From: Gautieria morchelliformis
Lineage: Eukaryota; Basidiomycota; Agaricomycetes; Gomphales; Gomphaceae
Direction of reading: 5' to 3'
Assembly: GCA_015179125.1 (NCBI GenBank)
Contig: WHVA01000023.1
Coordinates: 372,001 to 436,000, forward strand
DNA length: 64,000 nt
This document shows positions 52,942-64,000 of the stretch, piece after piece. Position 1 is the first letter of the stretch. Each line of letters opens with the position of its first letter. The translations under genes were made by a program, and so were the position numbers. The notes beneath the pieces were generated by a model. The model was not told where the DNA came from. It did not search any database and was given only the letters and a program-made list of their open reading frames with translations.

Positions 52942-55566
52942 ATGGTGTACTCTTCGGACGTATTCTTCGAGGTGATAAGCCCCACATACATCTACCTCAC
53001 ACTCGGACGTACGTGGTCTTTCATTACAATACGAAGATTTAAGCAAATCTTACCCTCAAATATTAAGTCCTATCTGTTTATGCCCTCCTCCATCAGCTTT
53101 TCCTCAGGCCCCTCTTTTTTTCGCCTCTTCGACATGTGCCGGGGCCGCGGTTCGGCCATCCTCTTTATGGTCAATTTAAGAATATTGTTACCGCAGAAGC
53201 CGGTGCGTACACTCTTCCACCGCGGCCCCATGTAGCTCAGCATGTGGCACCGACCAGGCACGCTCCAACGTGAATGGGCAGAAAAATATGGACCTGTTGT
53301 CCGGGCTATCGGTCCTCTAGGAGTTGAGAGGATGATGTTTCTTACCCCGAACGCCCTTCAACGTATCCTTGTGACCGATTGGATCAACTATCCTCGAGTA
53401 ATTGCGTTCTTTTGCATGTCTAGCGGCGTTGTTAACCTTCAACTTTCACCTCACTAGCCGGACTTTCTGCGCAATATTCTTGGGATATCTGCAGGCTATG
53501 GTCTATTGACTGTGACAGGGACTAAACACAAACAAATGCGACGCGCCATGAATCCCGCCTTCTCCCTTCCTAATCTCATGGCTCGTGAGTACACAAAATC
53601 GATCGATCCAAGCAATCTATTTTATTGTACCATCGTCAGAGACCGATATGTACTACCCGCCACTCGAAGGGTGCGTGTTTTCTGCCCAAAAGAGCAACCA
53701 AAGGACTCCCAACTGAAACTAGTTCCCCTCAGTCTGGTTAAAGTCCTTTATGATCGGATTGGTTCCCAACCCAGCCCAGAAGCTGGAGTCGAAGTAGAAA
53801 TGTATGATTGGAGTAAGTATAATCCACACTCTCATTCGTGTTGTCTTGATCACACACACTTTCTCGCTTCAGTGTCTAAGGTCACTTTGGACATCATTTG
53901 TGACACGGCGTTTGGCTACCATACAGACTCTGTCCACAACCCCCATAATGAGCTCGCATTAGCTTACCATGAACTGATTAATCTTCAAAGTGGTGGGTCG
54001 GGTCGGGTCTCCGTACATAACAGACTCTACTGATCCCGTATCACATATTTCCACCGACGGCCCTGAAACGTTCTTTACAGGCTCAAACATAGCGCGCTTT
54101 GTGGCCCTCCTCACTATACCAGGCTTCCCAAGGCTTCTTCGTAGTGACTTTGCTTACCGAAATCGCCAGTGGCTCTTCCGTGGCTCGTTCTTGTGTGAGC
54201 GCTCCCGCCAAAGGACCTTCACTCGTACAGAAGACTGATTGCACTGCCTTCCGCCACTTTTCTTCTGAACCACTGTCAAGCTCCGTCACGGACCCTCCTT
54301 TCAGCAATGCATCGCATCAATGCTGTGGCCAGAGAGATGCTCAAGGAGAAGCTCGCCGAAGCTGATGTAAAAGATGCGGCGAGTAAGCGAGATATTATGA
54401 GCCTTTTGGTCCGGTATCTGCTTTCATGTTATTTTGTGATGTTTCGCTCTTATGATTGTTGTTACTTCAAGTGCACGAATGAATGAAAAGGGAGACGGCT
54501 ATAGGATGAGTGACCAAGACTTGGTTGAGCAAGTGGTTAGTTCACTATCAAATACACTCCTTTCTGGCCACGCCCTGACCTTCCATGGTTCAAATATCTA
54601 GCTTACATTCCTTGGCGCTGGACATGAGGTAGTCTCCCCCTACTTTGTTCACCCACTTAATCGCGAACTTATGCATCACCTTTCGCTCCTCAGACTACAG
54701 CGTCTGGGCTCTCGTGGACTCTCTGGCTACTTGCAAAATCTCAAGAGGCTCAGAATCGTTTGCGTACTGAAGTGACACCGATCATTCAGAATAATCCTCG
54801 TCCAGACTATCGCACTTTGAAGGACCTGCAGTGGCTGGACTGCGTCGTGTGAGCAGCCCATTATGATAAGTCATATAACACTCAACATTTTTTTTCAGAA
54901 TGGAATCGCTTCGAGTACTTCCACCTGTTCCAATGACGGTCCGTAAAGTTCAAAAAGATGATTGGGTGGAAGGGCTGTACCTTCCCAAGGGGACGCTATT
55001 GTATATCCCGGTATGTTTCGCCTACAGTAGACCGCTGATGTTTTTGAATGATACTGTGTTATGTACAGATTCGTGTTGTGAACACCTGGTCCAAGATTTG
55101 GGGGGATGACGCCCAAGAGTGAGGTTATCCGCTATATTCTGATTTTGCTCCCTACGATTTTTTTCATATACCAGGTTCCGCCCCGAAAGATGGCTCAACC
55201 TTCCTTCTACTTACAACCCGACGTTCTCCCTGCTTTCTTTCATCACTGGACCACACGCTTGTATAGGCCGCACTATGGCGATCATGGAAATGAAAGCTAT
55301 CTTGGCGTACGTGATGCTGCATACGATGCAACCATTCGCCTTGTTCTCAGCCACCTAATTGCTTTTCTTTGGCACAGAATTCTCATTGCTCACTTTACTT
55401 TCGAGCCTGCGTACGAGGGGCAAATGGCCAACCCAACGGCAGCTATAACCATGAGTGAGTTGTCCAACTCCCCGGCGTGATATTTGAATGATCTCTATCA
55501 TTTGCCTTAGAACCAGCTGATACCCTCCCCCTAAGAGTCAAGATAGTTGGTAACGTAGGCACCTGA
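52942..55566 (+). CDS. Cytochrome P450 monooxygenase
   Basis: Heme-thiolate monooxygenase. Splicing from 53108 on is firm: 53108-53202, 53258-53397, 53458-53584, 53640-53670, 53733-53812, 53873-53992, 54081-54194, 54305-54413, 54472-54535, 54602-54628, 54694-54848, 54899-55010, 55069-55118, 55175-55306, 55378-55454, 55511-55566. Visible: VPGPRFGHPLYG hinge, I-helix GAGHETTASG, ExxR in MESLRVLPP, FRPERW, and the heme loop FITGPHACIG. The first exon is inferred as 52942-53012 (MVYSSDVFF...YIYLTLGRT) with a weak GTGGTC donor, giving 519 residues in phase; a hydrophobic N-terminal anchor is only partly visible, so the true start may differ. Substrate unknown. Confidence 0.9.
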
Positions 55567-55821
55567 GATGTTGGGACAGCTAAAGCAGACAATGTATATA
55601 CGCCATATATAAACAAGCGCCTTCAAGTGTCCTTCAAGTTTACAAAGAGATTAAACGCGATAGACTCGCTCAACAACTGGCAGCTCAGAAAGGTTTTGTG
55701 TGGAGTTGGGGTATTGTTACACGTATCAATCTCAAGGTACCGAACGCATACATTGAAGCACAGGATTCGCTGGAAAGTTTGAGTCTACGACAGGACTCGC
55801 GACTGGCTGAGATCGTCATGA
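55567..55821. other. Convergent intergenic spacer
   Basis: Between the P450 stop and the stop of the minus-strand hypothetical gene. Confidence 0.4.
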
Positions 55822-56919
55822 TTATGAGCATACATCTTTCTGTAACAGACGTACCTTGCGCGATTTTTTCCTCCTCCTCTTCTTTGGACGCGGCACAGCT
55901 GTGGAGCCCAGGGTGGGGTTTTCTAGCGGTACGACCATTGGACCCTGTACTGATGATAATGCCGTAGGCGAGTGACAAGGGGCCGAATTCCTGGGCGGAT
56001 CTGAATCCACTTGGTGAGAGATCTCCCCGTCTTCCAACTCATTTTCCGAGAATGAATGGTCGGGTTCCACGGTCATCGGGTCAGGGAGTGAAGAACCCTG
56101 CTGCATGCCTGATGCTTCGGCGTCTACAGAGCTCATTGCGGCTGGTGGTATGGTTGTCGAACTTTCGGCTTGCTCAGCAGCTAGCTTTCGCCGCTCCTTC
56201 TTCTTCGCCTTATCATTCGCCCTTTTCATGTGCGTTCTTATATGCCCCCAGGAGATATCATCTCCTCCACTTTGCAGAAATTCCAGAAAGCACGCGATTG
56301 GCTTGTGAGGAAAGACAGAGTCGGTTGTCCGCTTCTGGATCACAATGCGTAACTCTGCTGGTTCAAGCAGAGAGAGGAACGTCGCAAGAGACTTTAGAAG
56401 TCCGGGGGAATTTTTCCTCGAGCTTGGTATATTAAATTTGCCTGTAAGACGTTCTGAGTCCCGACGAGTCATGGTCATTCTGCCAAAAGGGTTGCTGCTT
56501 GATTTATCATCGGGGAGTTCCAATCCTGATTTTTGGACAGAATCCGTGGCTGGCATAAGAGGTCGAAAAAAGTCATGAACCCCTTCTATACATAGGGTTG
56601 TCAGGTATAGAGGGGCCTTCCGGGCCTGGGCCTTTGATAGACGGGTAATGATGAGGCTGGCAAGTTCGCCATCGGAGAGAAATGTGAGTAAGGCTTGTAG
56701 AAGGGCCTGAGGATCATCCGGAGAATAAGAATTTGTGTCCGTGTATATATTTTCACAAGACCCGGGGTCTTGTTCCACCTGGTCTAGTCGCACGGTACTA
56801 CTAGTACCCTCCGATTCGAGAATATATGAGCGCTGTCGTTTTATTGCGCTATGAACCATCCTATGAAAAACTAAATGAGATATTGCCCAAGGTGAAATTA
56901 CTTGACAACCTTTGACCAT
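55822..56919 (-). CDS. Hypothetical charged protein
   Basis: Uninterrupted minus-strand ORF; the open frame continues to 57021 without an ATG, so ATG 56919 (MVKGCQVISP) or ATG 56859 (MVHSAIKRQR) is the likely start. Residues 60-200 look folded and helical (DDPQALLQALLTFLSDGELA, SLIITRLSKAQARKAPLYL, GLLKSLATFLSLLEPAELRI). A conserved-looking HKPIACFLEFLQSGGDDISW precedes a basic coiled stretch (KRANDKAKKKERRKLAAEQA). The tail is acidic and then very basic (PRPKKRRRKKSRK), a probable nuclear localisation signal. Not recognised; a nuclear or chromatin-associated role is inference. Confidence 0.65.
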   Translation of the reverse strand: MVKGCQVISPWAISHLVFHRMVHSAIKRQRSYILESEGTSSTVRLDQVEQDPGSCENIYTDTNSYSPDDPQALLQALLTFLSDGELASLIITRLSKAQARKAPLYLTTLCIEGVHDFFRPLMPATDSVQKSGLELPDDKSSSNPFGRMTMTRRDSERLTGKFNIPSSRKNSPGLLKSLATFLSLLEPAELRIVIQKRTTDSVFPHKPIACFLEFLQSGGDDISWGHIRTHMKRANDKAKKKERRKLAAEQAESSTTIPPAAMSSVDAEASGMQQGSSLPDPMTVEPDHSFSENELEDGEISHQVDSDPPRNSAPCHSPTALSSVQGPMVVPLENPTLGSTAVPRPKKRRRKKSRKVRLLQKDVCS

Positions 56920-58079
56920 ACCAAAGGCTATATGGGACGAGCTGGGTACAAGAGACGTAGAGTTCCACCGGTTAACCGAGTAGGCGCAGCTACTTACTAA
57001 AGATTGGCTTCTGGCAAGCAATTAGATAACCCCGACTCACTGGTCCTTAGCTCTAGCTTTAGGTATTAGTGAGCCTTATAATAGATCGGGTCGTACTGTG
57101 GGTTTAAGAAGAAATTAAGTGAGGAAATAAAGCGTGTTGCACAACGCTGGATCGAAGCTTCCGAGAGTTGGGCTTTCTCAGCTTACGCACAGTTTAGTGT
57201 CACATTGTGAACGAGTCACGATATCAACGTATATGTTTCCGTCCTAGACAGTTCGATCCTCGATATGCTTATTGGCATCAGTGGAGTTATTTATACAATA
57301 GTGAGTTTTTCAAGCCTTTGGCCGCTCTGAAGCCTACTCAACTTGCCTCTATTTACCTTCCATCAGTCAGCAATGATATATACGGCGATTGCGCTACGTA
57401 TTTCTAATCGCCCTGTTCTACGACGACTTTCCTGGAGACTCCGTCAGGGTAACGCGGCGGGCCACCGAGTACCATTCCAGTACCACCTGCGATCCTCTAG
57501 AAAACATTGTTGCTTCTGGTCGTGGTCCATAAGCGGGCTTTGAACCAGTGATACATTGTCAAGTCCTACTCGCTGTGATCAACATCGGAAGATGGTGCAG
57601 GGGTATCATCTCGTACTCTTCCGAGGCCGAGGAAGGTTGTTGGCACCAGCTTCTCGACATTCATCCACCGATGATTTTCATGACCAGCCAGCGCCGAGTC
57701 GCGGAAAAATCGGCCGCCGACCAGTACACGAGCTCTGAATGGATTCGCATCAACAACTTGACGGGAACATTAGAGTAAGTAATCAAGACACCATGCATCC
57801 CCATGAAAAAAAGCTCAGGGAGTGCCCTACCTGCTGTAACTATTCGAGTCCCAGAAAGGAAAGGGTAACAGCTGACTCATGAATTACTAATCATGCCAAC
57901 GTACTATGTAGAGGCCGGCGTCGCCGGCATGCCCTTGGTCGAAGACATCGGAGCACAACTTTTATTCATGGTTAATAATACTGTAAGGAAAGTGTCGCTC
58001 TTACTCGCTCTATTAGAAGCAGTCGTCGATATATTGTCACCACTTGACACCATCGCCGTATCGAGTGGTGCTCTGCCTT
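56920..58079. other. Intergenic with probable retroelement debris
   Basis: No intact gene. Reading frames in 57.5-58.0 kb are short and broken; they lead into the RNase H fragment at 58080 and probably derive from the same element. Confidence 0.4.
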
Positions 58080-58420
58080 GTCAACTCCGTCGTCTGGGGA
58101 GCTTCCGATGCGGATTTAGTTATTTTCTACGATGCATCGCTTGAAGGCATGGGGTTTTTACGTTCCTGAGCTTAGCTTGGCTTTCACATTTTCTTCTAGG
58201 GCTCTGCGTTGTGTCCTGGCTCTTGTCTTTGCCGCTACGCACCTGCTCCTGCCGCAAACAACTTCGCTCAGAGTATTCCACGTCCCGGGATTCGATAACA
58301 CCGTTGTCGACGCGCTGTCCCGCAGACTCTTCCACGTTGCTTCGTCCATTCACCCGGACCTGCACATTCACCCTTTCAAACCCCCTCGGAATGCGATGGG
58401 GGCTGCAGCATGACGTTCCA
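58080..58420 (+). pseudogene. Retroelement RNase H fragment
   Basis: Across two frames the plus strand encodes VIFYDASLEGMGFYVPELSL, the DAS motif of RNase H, and further on LRVFHVPGFDNTVVDALSRR, the (V)PGxxNxxADALSR motif that ends the RNase H domain of fungal reverse-transcribing elements. The intervening sequence is frame-shifted and upstream reverse transcriptase is not recognisable. Dead fragment. Confidence 0.65.
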
Positions 58421-58942
58421 AGCTTCCACGCGAGACCGGCAACCCGCTCGTGCTGCATGGTCCCGCGACAAGCTCTTTCGTGAGCGTGCCAGCGCACTTG
58501 GTCACTCCATTGAGCACTCCGCCGTTCAAGCACATAATTCTCACCTAAGCTTATCTTAGCTTGTGTAAAATCCATAATTTTCCCATTGAACCAACTCCAG
58601 ACACCCTCGGTTTTTTCGTCGTTTTGACTCATGTCGCATCACATCAGCCTTCTCCATTGCTGCGTACCTCTCCCGCATTTGCAACTGCCTCAAACCTGAC
58701 TTCCCTGCCGTCCGCTCCGCTAGTAACTGTCCTGTCGTGTCTCGCTGCCTAGCCGGCATGGTCAGGACATGGGCGATGTGAGCCATTGGTCGTAACACTA
58801 CAGCAAGTCGATGGGTTTGGCCGTTGGACGCCAATGCGTGCGCGACGTGGATTATATACTACACCCTATTGTAATTTTTCCGTTGGCTAAGACAACTTTA
58901 GGATGGGAAGTCGGAAGCAGCCAGGCCGCCTCTAAAGCAATC
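58421..58942. other. Intergenic
   Basis: Non-coding sequence between the retroelement fragment and the stop codon of ELP1. Confidence 0.4.
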
Positions 58943-61900
58943 CTATTTCTCCCTTGACCTTATCCAACCGACTTTCCATGGTACGTCCGAAACAGCTGGC
59001 CTTGGCACTTTTTCCGTGAGAATCGCCTTACGCGGCTCCCCCTCAGCTCCTGACGCCGTGTCATGTCCCTCCGGCGAAGTCCTCTCTCGTTCCGTCCATA
59101 TACGCTCGATGCTACCGCGCATCGCCTCTTCTAGAACTTCGACTTCTTTCTGGAGCTCACTAGCCTCACTTGCATGCTCGTCGGAAAGAGTGAGCAAATG
59201 CGGTAGCAAGGCACGACATTCAGCTGCAGACAAAAGGATTAATCAGAGGCAACCATAAAATACATATTTGTTAGCAGCTCGTTTTTGACACAGGCTGCGC
59301 ACGCACCGTGGACAGCCTCGAGCCGACTGACGAGTTTGGTCAAGCTCTTGAGAAGATATTCCTCTTCCTCGGCGGTGCCTTTCCGTCCGGCCTTTCGGTC
59401 AAGCTTCCGCTTAGATCGTGAGGTGCGCCTGGGGACGTCGTACACGCCGAATAAAATGAATAAATAAAATATTAACGATGCATAAATCCTCACCGAGACC
59501 GATCAGAGGACGTGGGCGCGACCGTGTAGCGTGTGAACATGGTCCCGGGGTTAGACACATCTGTCATGACGTCCACGTTTGCCAAATTCGCATCTTCCAC
59601 CCCATAAAACGCCTCTGGGGACAAGCTCGTTCTCAGAGGCCGTTGCGCAGGTGAAATAATGCCGTACCCGAACTCACCCGGCTCGTCTGCCTTCTTCGCG
59701 GCAAGCTCGTCCAGCCGCCGAACCTGTTTATCCAACAGGTCGCGGATTTCACCGACCTCGTCGGAGATCGAGGAGCGGGCATCGAGTGCACCGGGCATGA
59801 TGACGAGGGGGACGACGTCGTCTCGTCTGTGGAGGGATGCCTGGAATTATATAGGTGAGAGGGGGGGAAGATAAGACGGCGCAACGCACTTACGATGCGC
59901 CGGGCCTCCGACCACGCGCTGCCGCGTACGAGGGATGCAATGGCCTCATCGACGTCGCCGACGTAGTCGAGCAAGACGCGCGCAGCCTCCACATGCCGCT
60001 GCTTCGATCCGAGCTCGTCTGCGGCGCGATATTATAAGCAGGGAGAAATGCGGCGTTGAAATCAAGACATGATGAGCACACCTGCCACGCGACGCGCTAT
60101 GACCACCATCCTATCACCAGTGATACCTTCCTTCTCGACGAGGTCGAACAGCTCCTGCCAGTCTAACGCCTTCTCATACGCCGCCATCGCTTTTCTGGGC
60201 CGAGAGGCCTGTGCGAACGCTGAAACCCCGAATTGATGAGTGAGACTGTATCCCACCTTGGCCATGAATCTGAACCAAACGCACCCAAAGCAGCGGGGCT
60301 AAACTCCCGGCGGTCGAATAGATGGTCGCCGTACAGCTCCAGCATTGCCTGCGAAAGAGTCAAAAATTCAGCCCCAACTCTCTAAACACACAATGAACCG
60401 CAACAAACCTCATACGCCGCCCGCTCTTCCCTCCACAACTCGAGCGCATCAGCATACAGCGCGTGTTTCTCCACGTACGCCTTCGCTTCCTCGAACCGCT
60501 CCGGGCCCGCGAGGTGCAGACTACGCAATGCCTTCGCGTGCCGCCCGAGGTGGTCGTCGATCTTGAAGTGTTGGTACGCCCCCTCGAGGGCGCGCAGCGC
60601 GCGCAGGAAGGGGAGGTACTCGCGCGGGTCCTGATGTGCGCATAAGCAAGCCGCTAGACACACGTTTGCACTTTGCACTGAGTGCCCGTCGTACCCACCT
60701 TCTGCGAGTATTGCGCCACGAGGAGCACGAGTGAGAAATCGTACATCCCCAGCGCGGTATCGAACAGCCTCTCCGCATCGACGAGAAAGATGATATATTT
60801 CACCGCGTCCTCCACGAGCTCCGCGTTGGTCCCTAAATTACGTGCTCAGCGCGCCAGAAAGATGAGATGGGATATAGTGCGCACGAAGACGTACCGCGCA
60901 GTTGGAGGAGGAGGGATAGGCCAGCCTCGTAGTCGGGGGGTGTCTTGACGACGTGTGCTGTGAGGATCGTGTTCACGTACCTCGTCAGGTCACGCCGCTC
61001 GAGCTCGGCGCGGATGGCGTCGCAGAGGCGGGCGACCGTATCGGGCGGTAGAGACGATCGTCTGAGCAACGCAACACAAAGGCAAGAGTCAACCGCCGCG
61101 TATAAAAACACTACAACGAAGGGCGAAATACACACCCCAAGCCGGAGAGGAAGAGATTGAGATGGTCCACGTCATCCAGCTGCGCGACGAACGACGCTAT
61201 ACTCGCGCCGAACTTATCTTGGTCCAGCTCGACGAGCACGTTCAGATCAACACGGTGCTTCCGGCACGCCATGAACGCTGCGCCGTAGTCGCCCCTAAAG
61301 CAAAACCAAACCAAACCAAACACCGTGAACAAAATGAATGTCTAAAATAAATAAGGTATCGATAACAGGGCACCGCGCACGCACCTCCGTACCCCCGCGC
61401 GCACGTGTTCCATCACGAGCGGGCGGGGCATGACCGTCTCCAGGTTCCCGCGTGGCATCTGCAGCACAAGACTCGTCGTGCTCGGCACCACGGTCACGAT
61501 GCGCGCGCCGCGCTCGATGCGCCGTTTTTCGAAGGCATCCGCGATAGTAGCTGGGTTCGCGGACGACAGCAGTGCGTCGCGGACGACGGCGAGCCGTGCG
61601 AACACGGCCTCGTGCGCGGGGGCGGTCGTTGTCCAGATGAGGAAGGGCGGCGCCAGGGCGTGGGACGTGCAGGCGTGGGAGAGGGCGTGGGGTGTGTGTG
61701 TTTGTGTTTGTGTTTGTGTTTGTGTTTGTGTTTGGGAGGAGGAGAGCACGGGGGCCGCGACGTGCAGTGTCGACCCAGCGAGGCCCACGAACAGAGAAGA
61801 AGGGGAAGGGTCCACCCGTACTGCGGATGCGGATGCGCAAAAGGCGGGGAAGCGTGCTACGAGTGTCGCTGTCGCGTCGCCGGCATCGCCCACACCCACA

Positions 61901-63999
61901 CCGACACCCGGGTCTCCACGCACAGCGTCAGCGGCGCCCTCGGCTGCATCTGCATCACGTGCACGAGCCTGTCGCAAGGGCACTATACATACACACAACC
62001 CAGTGAGCATCCCACACGAACACAGCGACGCCGCTCCAAGAACCAAAAACCGGAAACTTACCTTCCCAAATCCCCCCGTCGGGGGCCTGCCACGTCACCT
62101 TCCCTCTAGCCTCCACCCCATCCCCATCCCCACCCATACCCTCACCCTCGCCCGCCCCCACCCCACATCCCTCCTCCTCCTCATCGTCCACGATCCGCCC
62201 CGCCCGCCCGGGCATAGCCACTGCCCATGTACGCACGGTGCGCAGAGGCACAGCGCCCGACGCTGACTCTGTTATACCGTGTGCATTTGGATGTGGATCT
62301 GACGCGGAAGTCGCCGGAGCAGGCGTGGGCGTGCGTGTGCCGGCGGGGCCAAGCTCCAGAAACCGAACCACGTCTCTCCGCCCGCCCCGCCCGTCCCCGT
62401 CGCACAACACACCAACGATCCACGCCTCCCCCGCCCCACGCTCCCGCCCCCGTTCCCGCCCTTTCCCTTCCTCTGTTTCTGTTCCTTCCTGTCCCCACCC
62501 CACACCCCTCCGCACAAAAACCTGTCTCCCCCGCCCCGGCTCCACGCCCACCTCTCTCAGGTCCGCACTCCACAGCAGGGTAGGCTGCACCGCTTCTCGC
62601 GTCCCTTTGCCTTTCGCCTTCCCAGGTGGGAGGCACCGTATGCCCCAGAGCGTGACAACGTGCGGGGAAAGGGTCGTAAGCGTGTCTGTGTCTGTGTCTG
62701 CGTCTGCGAGGAGAGGGCCTGCGTGTGCATCTGCAGAATCACGGGAGAAGCGCGCGGGTGCGGGTGCGGGTGCGAATGCTACGTGGAGTGGAGGCGCAGC
62801 AGCAGCAGCGAGGGAGGGGGACGTGCGCACGGCGGAAAGAGAAAGCCTGCACGCCGCCATGGGCGGCGGCACGTTCTGCGTCCGGAAGGGCGTCAAAAGG
62901 AGTGCGTCTATCCGCATGCAACACACAAAATATCAGCTGGGTTCTCGAGAGGAATGGAATAAGAATAAAAGATGATGGGGGGGACGACACGCGACACGCA
63001 CCGCCGTCGACGACCGCTACGAGGCCGGACCCCACGGAGGCAGGCGACGCCGCGACGGCGGGCGCGAGCCGCGTCGTGAGGAGGCATTCTTCGGACGGGG
63101 CGGGGCGGGGCGGGGGATAAATCAGCGTCAAGAAAATAAACAGCGGAAAGCGGGGCATCACATCACGCACTATTGGTCGAGAGGAAGAGCCGCGCGGGGT
63201 CCTCCGCGTGCCATGTCACGGACGTCAGCACCGCGCCTGGGCCTGGGGCAGGGGCGGGGGCGGGGATCTCGAGCTTGAGGTACCAGTGGTAGTTGCCTGT
63301 TGTCCAGAGCTGGACTGTGTGTGGTGTGGTGGGGCCCGGAGAGCGCGTCAGCATGCCGTCAAACATGAAGTAGTGTGGGATATAATATGTGGTGATAAAT
63401 ATGGTAAACGCCGAGGTGGCGTAGTGCCGCGGGGGACGATAAGATGAGTTGGAAACAGGGAATAACAACATAACAAGAGAACGAAGAAAAAAAAAATATG
63501 TAAGGAACGACGTACCGACATCGCCCGCATCGCCCCGCTGGATCCACACACTGAGCACGGTGGAGTCCGCATTCCACGCGAGGGCGTGTACGCGGTAGCC
63601 CCAGCGCAGGCTGCTGCCCGTGCTATTTTGAACACGTTCCCCTTTCCCCAGGGCCGCCTCCCGCAGGGTGAACTCGCCATGCCGCAGCCCGTTGCGCTCG
63701 AAGAAGACGACGTCGTGCCGGCCGTCGACGCCGCGGCCTAGGCACCACTGCTTACTATCATCCCCCGCCTCCGCCTTCGCATCTCCCTCCGAGTCCCCGG
63801 CGCGCACTTGACTCCCACCCGCACCCGCACGCGGGACACCCCCGCACCGCTGCACCCCGGCGATGAGCCCCCCGCTGGGGCGCCACGCAACGGCGTGCTC
63901 GAGCCCCGAGACGGGCTCCGCCGTGCTCTGCAGCACGCCCGCGCGGCTGTAGATGCGGACGACGCGCCAGCCTTTGCCTTTGCCTTTGCCTTCGCCTTT
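58943..63999 (-). CDS. Elongator complex subunit ELP1 (IKI3/IKAP), 5' partial
   Basis: Scaffold of the Elongator complex, which installs the cm5-type modification on U34 of tRNAs; mainly cytosolic. Multi-exon, running off the right edge, so the first 200 or so residues are missing. Landmarks from 5' to 3': first WD40 propeller with [20 protein letters not shown] and [17 protein letters not shown] (63.7-63.2 kb); [20 protein letters not shown] linking to the helical part (61.4 kb); [31 protein letters not shown] and [20 protein letters not shown] repeats (60.3-60.1 kb); and the C-terminal [20 protein letters not shown] segment that binds tRNA and dimerises. Stop TAG at 58943. Introns are short. 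Two coding microsatellites extend it: (QT)n at 61690-61735 and a KG run at the window end. GC-rich, unlike the left of the window. Confidence 0.9.
61690..61736. repeat. Coding TGTGTT microsatellite in ELP1
   Basis: TGTGTT units repeated about seven times on the plus strand; in frame on the minus strand they encode alternating Gln-Thr. It sits in a loop between strands of the second propeller and would be length-variable. Confidence 0.75.
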
Positions 64000-64000
64000 G
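63960..64000. repeat. Coding GCCTTT repeat at the window edge
   Basis: Hexamer GCCTTT/GCCTTC repeats to the last base; in frame on the minus strand it encodes alternating Lys-Gly just before [11 protein letters not shown] of the ELP1 propeller. Its length is cut by the window border. Confidence 0.7.

Noticed and set aside
62181-63170. Long plus-strand ORFs over ELP1 (up to 278 residues)
   Set aside because: They are antisense shadows in GC-rich coding sequence; the minus strand matches ELP1.
1-64000. Secondary-metabolite or detoxification gene cluster (P450, ALDH, MFS, reductase)
   Set aside because: The four genes are spread over 25 kb on both strands with housekeeping genes (AIP1, RING ligase) between them and no synthase is present.
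1-64000. CRISPR arrays or operons
   Set aside because: The DNA is eukaryotic; direct repeats found here are transposon or minisatellite repeats without spacer structure.

Overview
The window is nuclear DNA of a filamentous basidiomycete, most likely an Agaricomycete. The evidence is the many short (about 50-60 nt) GT-AG introns, a DUF6535-type membrane protein, a DHA1-type transporter, a CipC/DUF3759 protein, a fungal P450 and dense Ty3/gypsy and foldback repeats. Gene models below were spliced by hand; for most of them every exon phase closes.

Layout. Positions 1-17.9 kb are AT-rich and repeat-dominated: degenerate gypsy pol, a MITE, a 6.5 kb DNA-transposon-like unit (7.93-14.41 kb) carrying a chromodomain-fused DDE transposase plus three unrecognised ORFs, a solo LTR and a 1.5 kb element with terminal inverted repeats. 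Positions 17.9-19.4 kb hold glucosamine-6-phosphate deaminase. Its 3' end and the foldback repeat behind it (19.11-21.52 kb) are duplicated in direct orientation at 25.30-29.14 kb, flanking a DUF6535 gene (22.2-24.8 kb). The second copy is interrupted by two solo LTRs with clean 5-bp target duplications.

From 29.3 to 45.9 kb the window is gene-rich: an MFS transporter with a one-base homopolymer frameshift, a fatty-aldehyde-dehydrogenase-like gene (16 exons, a 12-nt microexon, one GC-AG intron), an AIP1/WDR1 actin regulator (15 exons, one GC-AG intron), a CipC-like stress protein, a repeat-rich stretch, an RGG-containing hypothetical protein and an NAD-dependent reductase/epimerase.

From 47 to 64 kb there are two poorly resolved hypothetical loci, an RNF5/RNF185-like ER-membrane RING protein with an unusual metal ligand, a complete cytochrome P450, another hypothetical protein, a retroelement RNase H fragment, and the GC-rich gene for Elongator subunit ELP1, which runs off the right edge. 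The genes do not form an obvious cluster: P450, aldehyde dehydrogenase, MFS pump and reductase are all redox or detoxification functions but lie kilobases apart on both strands with housekeeping genes between them. The most unusual unit is the chromodomain-transposase element with its 577-bp terminal direct repeats.
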